Assembly (NCBI GenBank): GCA_025765615.1
Contig: JAIVFJ010000169.1
Span: 62,001 to 126,000, forward strand
DNA: 64,000 nt
Direction: 5' to 3'
DNA from: Zopfochytrium polystomum
Lineage: Eukaryota > Chytridiomycota > Chytridiomycetes > Chytridiales > Chytridiaceae
The position numbers and the translations under genes are program-made. This document shows, piece after piece, positions 31,621-43,753 of the stretch. Numbering within the stretch: position 1 is the stretch's first letter; every line of letters begins with the position of its first letter. The notes beneath the pieces were generated by a model that searched no databases, had not been told where the DNA came from, and was given only the letters and a program-made list of their open reading frames with translations.

Positions 31621-32438
31621 TTTGATAGGAATGATGACAGGAGCATGGCGCGGAGCCTGACTTACTTCTTTGCACACATAACTCCATGGAAGTTCCGGCC
31701 AAATCAGTGTGATTACTGTTATCTGAATCACCTTGGCCAGCGAAGCTCTTCAAGTTATACCTCAGGTCAATGTCTCGTACTCTGTTCTCGGAGGGGGTAC
31801 GTGTGAGAATCTACGTACTGTTCCATTCTGTGTGTTCCTTGGTCACAACATAATCTGCTTCGGCCACACTTGTATCGCGCGAAGATCCCCCGCCTCCGGC
31901 CACTCGCTCGCAAAGGCACCTCACACCGTCACTGGCGCGTGCCACACACCTCTTTTTCTTCCCTTTCCTTCGTGGGCCACCTTCTGGACGCGGGCTTGTT
32001 TGCAAAGGGTTGGTTGGTTTTACTTTGCAAAAAAAAGAAGCACTTACACATACAACAAGCCCCTGCATTGTGAATCGCACACCCAATCAATGATGGCGAC
32101 GAGGAGAGACGAAAAAAATAAAATGAGAAGGTGGAGAGAGCCGGGTCTCCACACACTGGACGAGGGCGGCAAGGCGAGAGGAGCAACCCCGTGGACGGGG
32201 TCCAGCACCCGGGGCCAAGCACGGACGGTGTCGAAGGCCACCCCGGCGCGGCGAGGAAATCCTCAAAGAATCGAAACACCTTCTTCAGGAACCAAGTCTG
32301 AGTACGAAATATCATAATACTTTGTAATTTGAATCCGTTTTCGCACGGGATGGGTCGGGAACAGACGATCTCAAGGAGAAGACGTGCAACAAACAAGATT
32401 TGAAAGATCAAACATAAACACGCGCCAATCACACACAG
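31621..32438. other. Right border of the island; no gene seen
   Basis: CpG content rises again here. Short ORFs on both strands show no recognisable family. This is the 3' flank of the ABCG gene. Confidence 0.5.
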
Positions 32439-35400
32439 TCACACATCACTTGCTTCGCTTGAGCAAGACAAACGCAACGACTCTAAAGAGAAAATAAACG
32501 CCAATATAATGGCAACATCGGTGGCAAAAGAAACGCTGTCGCTGGGCATGTTCAGCGACGCGAGAACCTGGTCTCCGGACTGGTACTGGCACAGAGACGA
32601 ATCGGTGCAGTAAAACGTCAGGCCGTGGAAAACTTGGGCGCCAAGCGCTCGCGCAGAGTAGCGGAGCATAGAGAGATAATTAAGGTATTTTAATGGGTTC
32701 GGCATTTTTACGCTTTGAAGAAGAACAAAGTGAGGGGGACGGCGACGTGAATAAAAAACAGAGTTGTGCCAGACCTGAGGAAACCCTGCATTGTCATGAA
32801 AATGCTTAATACTGCGTTTATAATTTGGATGGAGAATCCGGGTTGTGTAACCTTTCGAGACGAATTCAGCACTTTCAATCCGAGTTTGCAATCGGGGACG
32901 CGATGAAAGTACTCACATATGAACAAAATGCAATCCCGATGCTCTCGCCCGCATTCAAGAGCGCGAAAGAGCAGAACGCGGCAAAAAAGAAATTCAGCTG
33001 AAAACCCATGGCAAAAATGAGGATGGAAGCAATAAACAAGGCCACAACGATTTCTGTGGTGGGTGAGGTTAAATGTGTTAAATACGTGCCTAACGAGGCA
33101 GGGGTGTTCCCTTCTCACCGAAAGGTAGCTCGTTGATCGTGTATGTCCAAAAGAAAGTTTCGACAGAGTAAACGTCATCTTGTTGTTCGAAACGGAAGAG
33201 CCGCAGTTCGCTTGGGAAAACGGTCACGCAGTGAACGACTCCGACAAACACCAAAGAACTCATTTGTTGCTTCGTTGCCGGATCAACGTTTCCCGCAATC
33301 AGTACGTGCAATACCCTTTGAAGTAAAAACTGCCAAAAACTCACCAGAACCCCGATTCTGCCTGCGATGCTTGCTTGGTCGAATCCGAGTCTCCCGTAAA
33401 ACAACGCGTAGATAACAATGAGGCCCGAACCTTGCGACAGCCTAGTCGTCACCATGTCCGACTGCCTGCGCAAATTTTTGAAGCTCCGTGGAACTAGCAC
33501 CGGCAGCGCGTGCCGCATCGACAGTCTTTGCTTTTTCGCCTGGCCGACGTCCCCGGGCTCGCTGCTGCTCGCCGTCGGGATCTCGACCTGTAGCTCCCGC
33601 AACCCCGCCGCCCGCCGCGCAGCCCACCGGTCAACGAGCTCGTTCACCACCGCTCTCGTGCTTTCCTCAGCCGCAGCGCTCCGCGAGTCCACCGACGACA
33701 GGTCCACGGCAAAGTCCGTCGGGTTCGTGAGCAGCGGACACGGGTACCCTGCCTCGCCGAAATACTCGATGATCGCGTCCGCAGGGCCCTCGTACACGGC
33801 GCGCCCGCCGCGCGCGAGGAGCAGCACTCGGTCGAGCATCTTAAAGATGTCTGAGCTCGGCTGGTGCAGCGAGCAGACGACTGTGCGGTCTTGGTGGGTC
33901 GCGAGGGACTTTAGCGTGCGCATCAGGTGGCGCGCGGTGGTGGCGTCGAGCCCGGAGGTCGGCTCGTCGAGGAGGAGGACCGTCGGGTTCGACAGGAGCG
34001 CCAGAGCGATCGAGAGCCGCCGCTTTTCGCCGCCGGAGAGGCCTTTGACTTTGCCGCCGTTGCTGTCGCTGCCACCGCCGCCGCCGACCAGCGTGTCCGC
34101 GCACTCGGTGAGGCCGAGGTCGACTAGGACGTGCTCGGCACGTCGCAGCTTCTCCGCGCGCGGGAGCGAGGCCGGGAGCCGCAGGAGCGCGGCGGAGACG
34201 AGGGTCTCGCGCGCCGTGAGCGCGGGGAAGAGGTGCGAGTCGTGCTGTCTCACCGACGCGGTGCACTGCCCAACCGCGTCGTGGCTGAGCGAGACGCCGT
34301 TATGCAATATTTCCCCGCTGGTGACGGCGACGATCCGCGAAGGGAGCGCGGGGGATCGGGCGTGGAGAAGCTGGAGCAGCGAGGATTTTCCGGCGCCGGA
34401 CGAGCCGAGGATCGCGTTCAGCTTGCCGGGACCGAACTCGGCGGAGATGGACTGGAGAATCGGTGTGCTGCTGATTTGGTTGCTGCTGTTGGACGGAAAG
34501 CATTTTGAGATGGGATGTGGCTCCCGTTTGTACGATAGGGAAAGGCTTCGCACGGACAAAGCAATGGGTGGACCATCGCGTTGCGTGGAAGGCACTTCCT
34601 CCTTCTCCTCGTTCTGGGTCGGCTTGGCTCCCGTTGCAGTTGTGTACCGCGCGCTGTCTTTGCTCAAAGTTCGTGGAACGAACTGCAGCAGCATGCCCGC
34701 GATGATGATGAGCGCCCCAAAGTTCAAGAGAAGTAGGAATATAGGCTCGGCAATCAGTCCGGGCTCGTAACCTTGGTCCCTAACCACTGCATCACCGTTG
34801 CATCCAATCTCGTCGCAGTCGGAGAACCGTCCGGAAAATTCATTGACCACAAAGATCTTGTAGACATAGGACGTGAACGCGATCTTTTCAAACCACCGCA
34901 AGTAAAGTTGGATCGAGGGGATTGGTAAGAGAAAGCCTGCCGCCGAGCTCAGCACTCCGGTAAAAACATCTGATTGAAGGCCATCAGCGAGGGGAACGGG
35001 TAACAGCGGACATGGGCTTCCTCACTTCCGATCATCGACGCAGCGCCGAAGTCCCGCGTAAGGGCCATGCGATGCTTCGGTGAGCGACTTTAGTTAAGCG
35101 GCGTGGCAAAGGGTGGCCCCCCTCACTACTTACGTGAGAAACCTGAGCAGGATGTTTCCAAAAATAAATATGCCCAGATGGTACCACACGTTGTCCATGC
35201 GCAGTTGTGTTAAGAAGTACTGACAAAATGAAAACGTGAGACGAAACGCTCAGAGTTGGGATTCGGTACTCACAATAATAATGGAAAAGATGGTACCGAG
35301 GATCGAAAAATATAGAAGATGTGTTCCAAACCAAGAGATCAACAAGGCGGGAACAGAATACATTTTATCTGCCCGTTCTCTGTCAAAGACGGCCATTCTG

Positions 35401-37314
35401 AAGGGCCGCTTAGAAAATGGTCACTTATATTGGTCCTGCAGATGTCTTACTCATCGGAAAGCTTCCAAATAATAAACACGAGAAGCATGTAAGCTTGCTG
35501 CAGACTGCAGGAATATAGCAATGCTTTCCGGTTGTACACCCCCGTCTGGACGAGCGTCAGGCAAAAATGCAATTCAAAGTTTCCGACTCACCGTAGACAA
35601 GTCCAGCCCGTAAAAGATGTAACCGAACGCAAAGGCAGTTATCAAAACCTCGGACAGAGAGCCCCACAGGATAAGTCTATCTTCATACATATTTGCAAAC
35701 ATTCGGTTCGCAAGAATGGCGGCCTGTTCTAGAGTGGTCGGCCGAGTCCTCTTCAGACACTCCAAACCATCGTCATCTGTCCGAAACAGCTTGCGCGGCC
35801 CTCCTGGCGGCCGCTTCGTTTCGTTTCCAACCCCCACCTGGAGCCCCGTAACCGTGCTTTCCTCAGCCCTCGCAGCCCACGCGCTGACAACGGCCTCAGC
35901 GCGCGCCCTCGTCTCTCGCTCGACCGCGGGGCTCCTATCATCGACGGTGACGCTGTCGATCAGAAACTCGGCGCCGTTGACGTTGGCTGCGGGCGCGATA
36001 CCGAGCGAGACGAGGAACGGGACGGCGCGGGCGCGCGGGCCGGAGTAGGCGACGCGGCCGCGGGTGAGGAGCGTGATGTGGTCGAAGAGGGCAAAGACGT
36101 CGGAGCGCGGCTGGTGGATGGAGATGACGATGGTTTTGCCGCGGCGGCACAAGCGCTTGAGGATTTCGACGAGGGAGCGGGCGGAGAAAGCGTCGAGGCC
36201 TGTTGTGGGCTCGTCCATGAAGAGGACGGAGGGCTCGGTGAGGAGGTGCATGCCGATGCTGAGGGTGATGGGGTGGGAAGGCGAATAATTGAATGAAATC
36301 AATTCGAGCGAATGAAGACATAACTCTTCAGCTACGAATGCTTACCTGACCCGCCGCCTTTCGCCTCCGGATATACCCTTTTTCCAATCGCTTCCAATCA
36401 TTGTCCCAGCGCAATCCTTAAGACCCAGCTCCAAAATGACGTCTTCAACCATGGCGTATTTCTCCCTCAATGGCATGGAACGAGGCAGCCGAAGGCGAGC
36501 TGTGAAGCGCAGCGTGTCGCGGACTTTGTGATGCACCAATGGGCCGAAAGCAGTTTCGGTTATATGAGAGAAGAGTCCAAATCCAAACGCGTCAATGACG
36601 CAATACCTGTGAGGTTCGGAAGCAGAAACACCTCTTGCTGGACAAAGGCCATCTCGCGGCGGACGGCCTCGGAGGCGGGCGACTCGTTGAACAGGACGCT
36701 TCCCGACGCAGTGCTCGAGGCTCGGCCCGCCAGTGCGTTCAGCAAGGTCGTCTTTCCCGACCCGGACGCACCAATGATGGCCATCAGGTGCCCCGACGGC
36801 ACCGTCATCGACACGTTGGAGAGAATGCAGGCGCGGCCTGGCGGTTTGTCCAGCCCGCCGGTCCTGACTTCTGCCCCTGCCGCGTTCGCATTCGTCGGGG
36901 CTAACGCCAGATCTGAGGTTGGGGAGCGGCCACCGCCGCCGCCGCCCAGCCGGAGCAGCAGTCTGCGGCGCGGTGCCATGACGGACAGTCGGTCGACGCG
37001 GATGGTGATGCGCTCGGTGATGGGATTGGCTCCGAGGGTTTCGACGAGGGACGGTGCGCGGTCGCTGGTGCCGCCGCCGACGTGTGCGTTGTCGCTGTCG
37101 ACGGAAACGATAAAGTCGGGGACGGGATTCGCAGTGAGGCCGGTACCCGACGGACTGGGGCGAGAGGGTCTGGGAGGAGGAGCACGCGGCGGGGCAGCGA
37201 CGAGAGGCGGTCCCACTCCGAGTCGCTGAAGCCGCTGCTGCCGGTGCAGCCGCCAGTGCTGCCCGCGGCGCTGGTGCTGCGGCTGCCGTTGGTAGTGGGC
37301 AGCGGTGCGTTCAT
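32439..37314 (-). CDS. Full-length ABCG transporter (NBD-TMD)x2, fungal YOL075C/ROA1-like
   Basis: An ATP-driven exporter of the plasma or vacuolar membrane. The start is the ATG at 37312-37314 (MNAPLPTTNGS). NBD1: Walker A GASGSGKTT (about 36751-36775), signature ISGGERRRV (about 36353-36380), Walker B LFMDEPTTGLD, H-loop SIHQPRSD. TMD1 is assembled from small exons (QQAYMLLVFIIWKLSDE, MAVFDRERADKMYSVPALLI, YFLTQLRMDNVWYHLGIF). NBD2: GSSGAGKSS (about 34383-34412), LSGGEKRRL, LLLDEPTSGLD, SLHQPSSD. TMD2 ends the protein (EIVVALFIASILIFAMGF, FSIQIINAVLSIFMTMQGF). Both ATP sites look intact, unlike Pdr5-type pumps with a degenerate site. One frame slip is needed near 37195 (CCCC run) and perhaps another near the C-terminus. 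The YOL075C assignment rests on domain order. Confidence 0.85.
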
Positions 37315-37463
37315 TTTGGAATAATGTCTCTTTCAAACACACATACACGCTCACACACACTCACACAGACACACACTCACTCGTCTCTCTCTCTCTCTCT
37401 CTCCCTCATCTCCTACTGCTCTCTCCTTCTCGCCCTCTCTCGCTCTCGTCGCGCTCTTCTGCT

Positions 37464-37503
<40 letters not shown>

Positions 37504-38149
37504 CCTCTATCAATCAACCTCCGATCAAAAGAAAAAAAATTCAAACAAAAAAGCAAACAAACAAACAGCACGCGAAAATCTGCAAATGAAAATGAAGACA
37601 GCCGCGCCCCCCCACCGCCCGCCCCAATAAGTAAGTGGCAATGCAAGAAACGCGGCTTTTCATTATTATTATTATTATTCTTCTTCTTCTTCTTCTTCTT
37701 TGGAAGAAACGCACTTCTGTAATAACAGGACGGATCAGAACCAATCAGGATGAAACACGCACATATGCCTGCCTGTCCGCGTCTGTCTGCTTTGTCTGTC
37801 TGGCTGCCTGCCTGTCCATTCGTCGCCTCCTCCACCCACGCCAATCCACCCACCCACCCTGCATGGGTGGGGGGGCAGCAGCCAGTGAGCGGCGCAACGC
37901 AGCAGCAGACAGACCACCGACAGATAATCACTGGTGGCCCAAGCAAATCGACTGTTGTCTCCAGGCTTTTCTCTGTGTAAATTCCACTTGTTATATTAAT
38001 GAATACTGTGCTTCTTTTCAAGAAAAAATTGGGTGTGCCACTCCAAGCGCTCCTGTGAAATGAAGAAATGAACTGTGCAAAGGAAACCCAAAAAACAAAA
38101 ACAAAAAAAGAAGAAGAAAAAAAAAAGGACTTGAAACAAATTCGGGTCG

Positions 38150-38183
<34 letters not shown>

Positions 38184-38268
38184 TCACACTGTCAGGTAGA
38201 CTGGCCGTAGAAATGTGAATAAACGAACAACAACTACAAGAGCAACAATAACAAAAACATCGACTACG

Positions 38269-38329
<61 letters not shown>

Positions 38330-38566
38330 GAACGTAAAGTCTCAGCCAACCCAAAGGGTCAGCCAGGCGAACTAGAGGGAATAAAATCGCTATATTGAAG
38401 CAAAAAAAGCAATCCCCACAATAGACAGGAACTAGAGAGATGGCCACCACGCCGGCGGAGGAAGCAACAAAAAAAAAAAAAAAAAAAAAAAGAGAAAAGA
38501 TTTGATGAAGCCTGCCCGCGGTCGTCCTCGTAAGTTCGTGTGTCGTCGCCCCGCTTTAGATTGCTC
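37315..38566. other. Intergenic region rich in microsatellites
   Basis: This separates the two ABCG genes. It holds CT repeats (37384-37406 and 37468-37502), ATT/CTT repeats (37660-37702), CA (38152-38180), AAC (38268-38329) and poly-A (38468-38491). No gene is supported. Confidence 0.7.
38268..38329. repeat. AAC trinucleotide microsatellite
   Basis: About 20 uninterrupted AAC/ACA repeats. Confidence 0.98.
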
Positions 38567-41500
38567 TCAGCGCTGTTTGTCCCTGTCCAGGCTAATCATG
38601 AGGACAAATCCAGCGACGCGGTACAAGATGCCGAGCGTGACCATGGCAACAACGTTGCGCGTCGTCTGGTGGAGAGTGTAGCTATTTTTCATTGTTTTGT
38701 GTTTTTTGGGCGAAACAGTCAGTGCCGCCCGGTCCTCGTTCGTCGAGAAATGCACCCACCCGAAAAGCGACGCCGACACGCCGGTGTCGTAAATGTCGGT
38801 GTAGTAGTCGATCCACAGGCTGAACTGCGCCTCTGCGGCCCATCGGTTGCCGCTTACACCGAACAGGATGCTCGTCGTCGAGCCCAGCGACGGGCCGTAG
38901 CCGCAGAAGACGGCGAGAATGAGGCCCACGATCACAGAGACCAGAGGCGCGTCCCGGCGTGGCACAATCATTGACGTGATGATTGAAAAGCCGCTGCAGA
39001 TCGAAAGGTGTCCGTTAGGGAGGGTTGTTTTGTTGGAAGAAGCGAGTCAGTGGGATAAGCGCGGGAAAGCGGAACACAGAAACAAGTGGCACTTACTAAA
39101 CGACAAAAAAGTTGAGAAAGATGAGGAGATACTGCATGCCCACCGGGAAAGTGGGACGAGCGAGCATGTAAAACACAGCAGCAAAGTGGCCGGACGCGAG
39201 AACGATGCGATAGAGCGACGACACGGCCTTTCCCTGAAAGTTTTGACAGTGGCAACACTCGCTCAGTGGGAGAAACATTTTCCAAGGAACGAAGTGCGTC
39301 CGCAACTGTACCAGGTAGTAAGCCGAGCGGCTATGTCCCGACGCCGCCTCTCGGAAGTAAACCGATTTCTCCTCGCCGAAAACCTTGACTGCTGCTGGGC
39401 CCGCAGCAAGTACCACCGCAATGCCGATGAGCAAGCCAACTGCAAAGGAGAGTATTAGTAATGGATTAAGGCAAATACTGCACAAAGGGTCACCACGGGA
39501 ACTCACAAAGTCCGACATTCCAGTCCGTCGCGGCGGCAGACAGGATCGCCATCGGCCCCATCAGAACGCCTTTGTAGTTTTCCTTGCCCGTGCTCGCGAT
39601 ACCCATCACAAAGCCGGCGAACAGCGCAACAAATAGCTCCAACCACAACGCGTTCATGAATCGCGCCTGCTGCAGCAGCGACCGATTGTGCGCGTAGAGC
39701 ACCTGCATCCAGAACCCGGCGCCGCGCGTCTTGGAAATCTGCTTCAGCGCGTCGACCGGCGGGGGCGGCGGCGACGTGGCCGCCGCACTGTGGTCCTCGT
39801 GGTCCGTCTTGTCCGAGCCCGCCACGCTGGCAATATCACCGGCCTCCACCGCCGCCGCCGCCACATCCGCTTCCGATGAAGAGGACGACGAGGTCGACGC
39901 AGCACCAGCTTCCAAAAAGGCTTCCGCACCGGGCCCCGGCAGCTCCTGCCCATTCCGTAGCGCTTCGACGGCGGCGACCCCGTTGCGCTCCCACTCGGAC
40001 ACGATCTCATCGGGCCCCCGGACCTTGCCAGCGGCCCGTGCGACGCCCTTCCCGACCAAGATATCCATCAACACGTCCGCCGGGTTCGACGCGTCCTTAA
40101 ATCGGAACCCGAGCCGCTCAAAGTACGGCCTGGCGAGCTCGACGGGGCCAATGTACGCGGTCCGCCCTCCAGGCGCGATCATCAGCACGTCGTCAAACGT
40201 CTCAAAGATCTCTACCCGCGGCTGGTGGATGACCGAGACGACCGTCAGCCCGAGCCGCGCGACGGCGCGGAGGTTCCGCGCCACGTCCAGCGCCGCCGTC
40301 GCGTCGAGCCCGGAAGTCGGCTCGTCGAGGAAGATGGCGACGGGCACCGCCGCGAGCTCGAGCCCGATGTTAACGCGCTTGCGCTGGCCGCCTGAGATGC
40401 CGCGAGTCAGCTCGTCGCCGATTTGCGAGTTTGCGACGCCCGTGAGGCTATAGCCAAGAGGTGTTCCGTTAACCTGGTGTGAGAGTTGTGGGGAAAAGAT
40501 AAATCAAACCTGAGCGCCGCAAGGACGTTGTCGATGTGCGAATCAACCTCCTGGCGCGACCAGGAACTCGGCAGCCGCACCTTCGCCGAGTACTCGATGT
40601 TTTCGCGCACGGTCAGCTCGCGCAGCATAATGTCCTCTTGCGGCACGTATCCAATGATTTTCTGGAAAGTCTCCATCTCCGCCACCACGCCGTTGATTCG
40701 GAGCTCGCCGCCGGTGCGCTTGACCTTGCCCATCAGCACGTTCATAAATGTCGTCTCTGTGGCACATCGTGGATGTGGGTGCGTGGTGCGTTGAAAAGAA
40801 GGGGTCAGTGGACAGCTCAAATGAAGGTTATGAGAAGAAGAAGAAGAAGAAAACTACGGTTGGGAAGGCGAGAAGAAAAGGCACGCACTTCCCGCCCCGG
40901 ACGGGCCCATGATAGCCGTCATGGTCCCGGCCTTGATCTCGCCGTTGACGCCCTTCAGCACCGTCGCCCCCGACGGCAGCGTCAGCCCGAGATCCTCGAA
41001 GTGAAAGTTCATCGCCGCGTTCTCGACGCCCGCAAAGCCGCGCCGGAACCCGTCAAGCAGAACCGACGCCTCTCCTGCCGCCGCCGCCGCCGCCGCCGTC
41101 GCTTCGGCCGAAACCAGGTCATCCGCGGTCGCCGGGTCCTTGCCTTTTTCCACATCCGCTTACGACTGGCGGTTCACCCTGCCCCTCCGCGTCCGGCTCC
41201 ACCGGCACGGCGGCTTTGGCAGCGGCGCCACTGACGGGGGAGCGCGATGCGAGGCCGAACCAGGCGCGGAGCGGGGGCGGCAGGACGATGGTCCACGGCT
41301 GGTTCCACCTGCGGAGCTCGGCGAGGCGGTGGAGGAGGAAGAGGAAAGCAAAGAGGAGGTCGACGGCCAAGATGCAGGCGAGCAGGCCGTAGTGGGTTTC
41401 GACGGTGCGGCCGGACGGGCAGTCGCTGAGGAACTGACAGGGGCGCGGGAAAGAGGAGCCGGTGGGGCTGTTGTTTCGGTGGAGGTTTAGGGGTATGTGG

Positions 41501-42205
41501 AAGAGTGGTGTTACTGGGCTGGCTTCGTGAAGGTTAAAAACATCAACTAACCAAAAGTATCCTTGGGGGCTTGGTGGTTGCGCAAGTTTTTTTCAAAGTT
41601 TATGGAGGGTCAGCGAACAGAATGGGACACACAAAATTACGGCTACTACCATGGTATGATTGTTTTGTAGTCGGGACAGTAGAAGCCTCCCTTGCAAGGA
41701 ATCGGTTCATAGCGACCCTGCGGCTGTTTCGAGCACGATGAACATGCAAGCACATTTCGTCGCACGTGCAAACCCCCACGCAAATCGGACCTCCCGCCAC
41801 AACACCTACCAAGCAGAGGTCCCCATACAACCTTTTCAACGCGCAGTCGACGGTAGCAGGACATGCGACGGGAACGGTGTCGGGATCCGAGACGTTGTAG
41901 TACGGGCAAAAGAAGCCGCGCGGGCACACGTCGGCGATGGTGGAGGCGTTGTAGAGGGCGGCGCCGACGGGCAGCAGCGGCGACACGGTGCAGCCGTAGC
42001 CGGGGGAGCCACGCGGGAGGGCGGCGAGCTCGGAGGCCGGCGGGAGGAGCCAGGGCTGGCCGGCGACGGGCGGGCCGTAGAGGGTGAACGGGTCGGCCAC
42101 GGCGGTCGAGGACGTGCTGGTGGTGGTGGGAGAGGTCGTGGTGCGGGATGAGGTTGTTGTGGTCGAGGCCAAGGTGGCGGAGGGGGAACTTGGGCTTGAC
42201 GCCAT
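38567..42205 (-). CDS. ABCG half-transporter with Cys-rich ectodomain (ABCG24/28-like)
   Basis: The N-terminus is a Ser/Thr-rich stretch followed by a Cys-rich lumenal or extracellular region (CPRGFFCPYYNVSD, PCKGGFYCPDYKT), as in plant ABCG24/28 and related fungal proteins. A TM segment follows (THYGLLACILAVDLLFAFLF). In the NBD, Walker A GPSGAGKTT is split by a phase-1 intron (40757-40888). Then come QEDIMLRELTVRENI, the signature ISGGQRKRV, IFLDEPTSGLD and SVIHQPR. The TMD includes NALWLELFVALFAGFVMGI and ends ILYRVAGFVLMISLDRDKQR. One NBD and one TMD imply that it acts as a dimer. A frame slip occurs near 41160 between the linker and the NBD. A signal-peptide exon may lie upstream of 42205, because CACACAG just before the ATG could be an acceptor. 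Confidence 0.82.
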
Positions 42206-42313
42206 GCTGTGTGTGTGGGTGAGAGTGTGCTTGAGTAGGAAGTAGTGGAAGGGAGGGGCTCGCGATAAATATTACTTGCTGACGAGAGACAGACAGAGAG
42301 AGAGAGTGGGAGG

Positions 42314-42363
<50 letters not shown>

Positions 42364-43753
42364 GCGATAGACAGAGCGACAGAGGGTGCGTCATGGGCTG
42401 GCTCTCCGGCCCAATGCACCCCTCCCCGTAGCGCCGCGGACATGTTTTTAATCGGGGAAATGCAGAAAGAACAAAAACAGAGCCACACACTCGGCAAAAC
42501 GCTTTTCCGACTTTATCCCAGTAAGGCAAAAAAAAAAAAAAAAAAAGGAAAAGAAAAGCTTTGCATTGGCATGGTTGCGGGCGGGATTTCTTTTTTCCGC
42601 CTTCAGGTGGCACCGAATAAGGCCGGTGCCTCGGATGCTTGTGTTAAATATCATAATAACTTCACACGCAAAATTGCGCGGCCGCTCCCGCCCGGCTTAT
42701 CGTTCGCGATTAAATAGAAATTCGAAGTCCGGGGAAACTTCAGCCGCAGTGTCGCGGAGAATGAAATTGAAGAAGAAAAGAAAAAAAAAAGAACAGCGAC
42801 TGGACGAGCTTGTAGGCTCCGACGGTAGGAAGACGTAATGCCACCACTGAATCGGCGAGTTTCACGAAATCTCGTTGAAAGTGCTGTACCTTTATTCTTT
42901 CATAGCAACGGGGGAGAGCAAGGGGAGGAGGGATTAAACAGGAGGGGTCGTGGAAGGAGTGGAAGGAAGAAGTACGAGGAAGAAGAAAGGAGGACAACTG
43001 CAACACGTTGGGAAAACACAACCGAAAAAAAAGGAGACAAAAGGCGCAACCTAAGAGATACTCAGAACAAGATTGCCCTCTTGGGACAAATCAAGAATAA
43101 CCAAGCAAAAGCAACTGAAGGGTCAGGGTGGTGCACACCATCATCCCGGAAAGGGGGGAGCGGAGGCAATCCATTCATGGTGAAACAACCCAAGCCTACA
43201 AAGGAGTTCCAAAGTCAACAGAGCGCGGAAAAATATCGGCTCGGAGGTGGCGCTCGGGAGTAACAGTTTGCTGAAGAGATAACGGTATACAGAAAAAGAA
43301 ACTTTTTTGATTGAATGTTGAGAGGGCCAAGGGTTCAGTGGTGAGAGCAAAGTAAGAGGCGTATGATGTAAGAAAGAGGTCTGGAGGAAATAAGGAAAGG
43401 TGGGGGAGGGACAGGGACGAAGAAATACCGGAACGGCAAAGTGGACTACAACACAGTTCTCGAACTAAAACGAAAGAACAAAAGTGAGGGACACAAAAAA
43501 GATAAACCACAGTGAACCACACATACCGCCCACAGGATTTTCGGTCATCCGTCAACTTCACACCTTTAAAAGGAAACACACTCCCATCCATATGTCTTAC
43601 CGCTTATCATCAGTTCTATTGTTGACGCCGCACGAAAAAAAGTCCACCCCTTGGCCCTCTTCCCACGCCTCCTGATCCCCTTTCCGGTTCTTCCAAAGAC
43701 ACCGCAAATGGGTGAGGTCGTGCTGACGAGAGAGAAAAAATCGAAACGCCCAT
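42206..43753. other. Intergenic region with GA repeat
   Basis: A GA microsatellite (42295-42360) lies close to the ABCG start, then poly-A at 42528-42547. Purine-rich sequence follows with no supported gene. Confidence 0.6.

Noticed and set aside
33418..34770. 450-codon plus-strand ORF
   Set aside because: It is the exact antisense of NBD2 of the ABCG gene. GC-rich codon bias leaves antisense frames open. No domain is readable in it.
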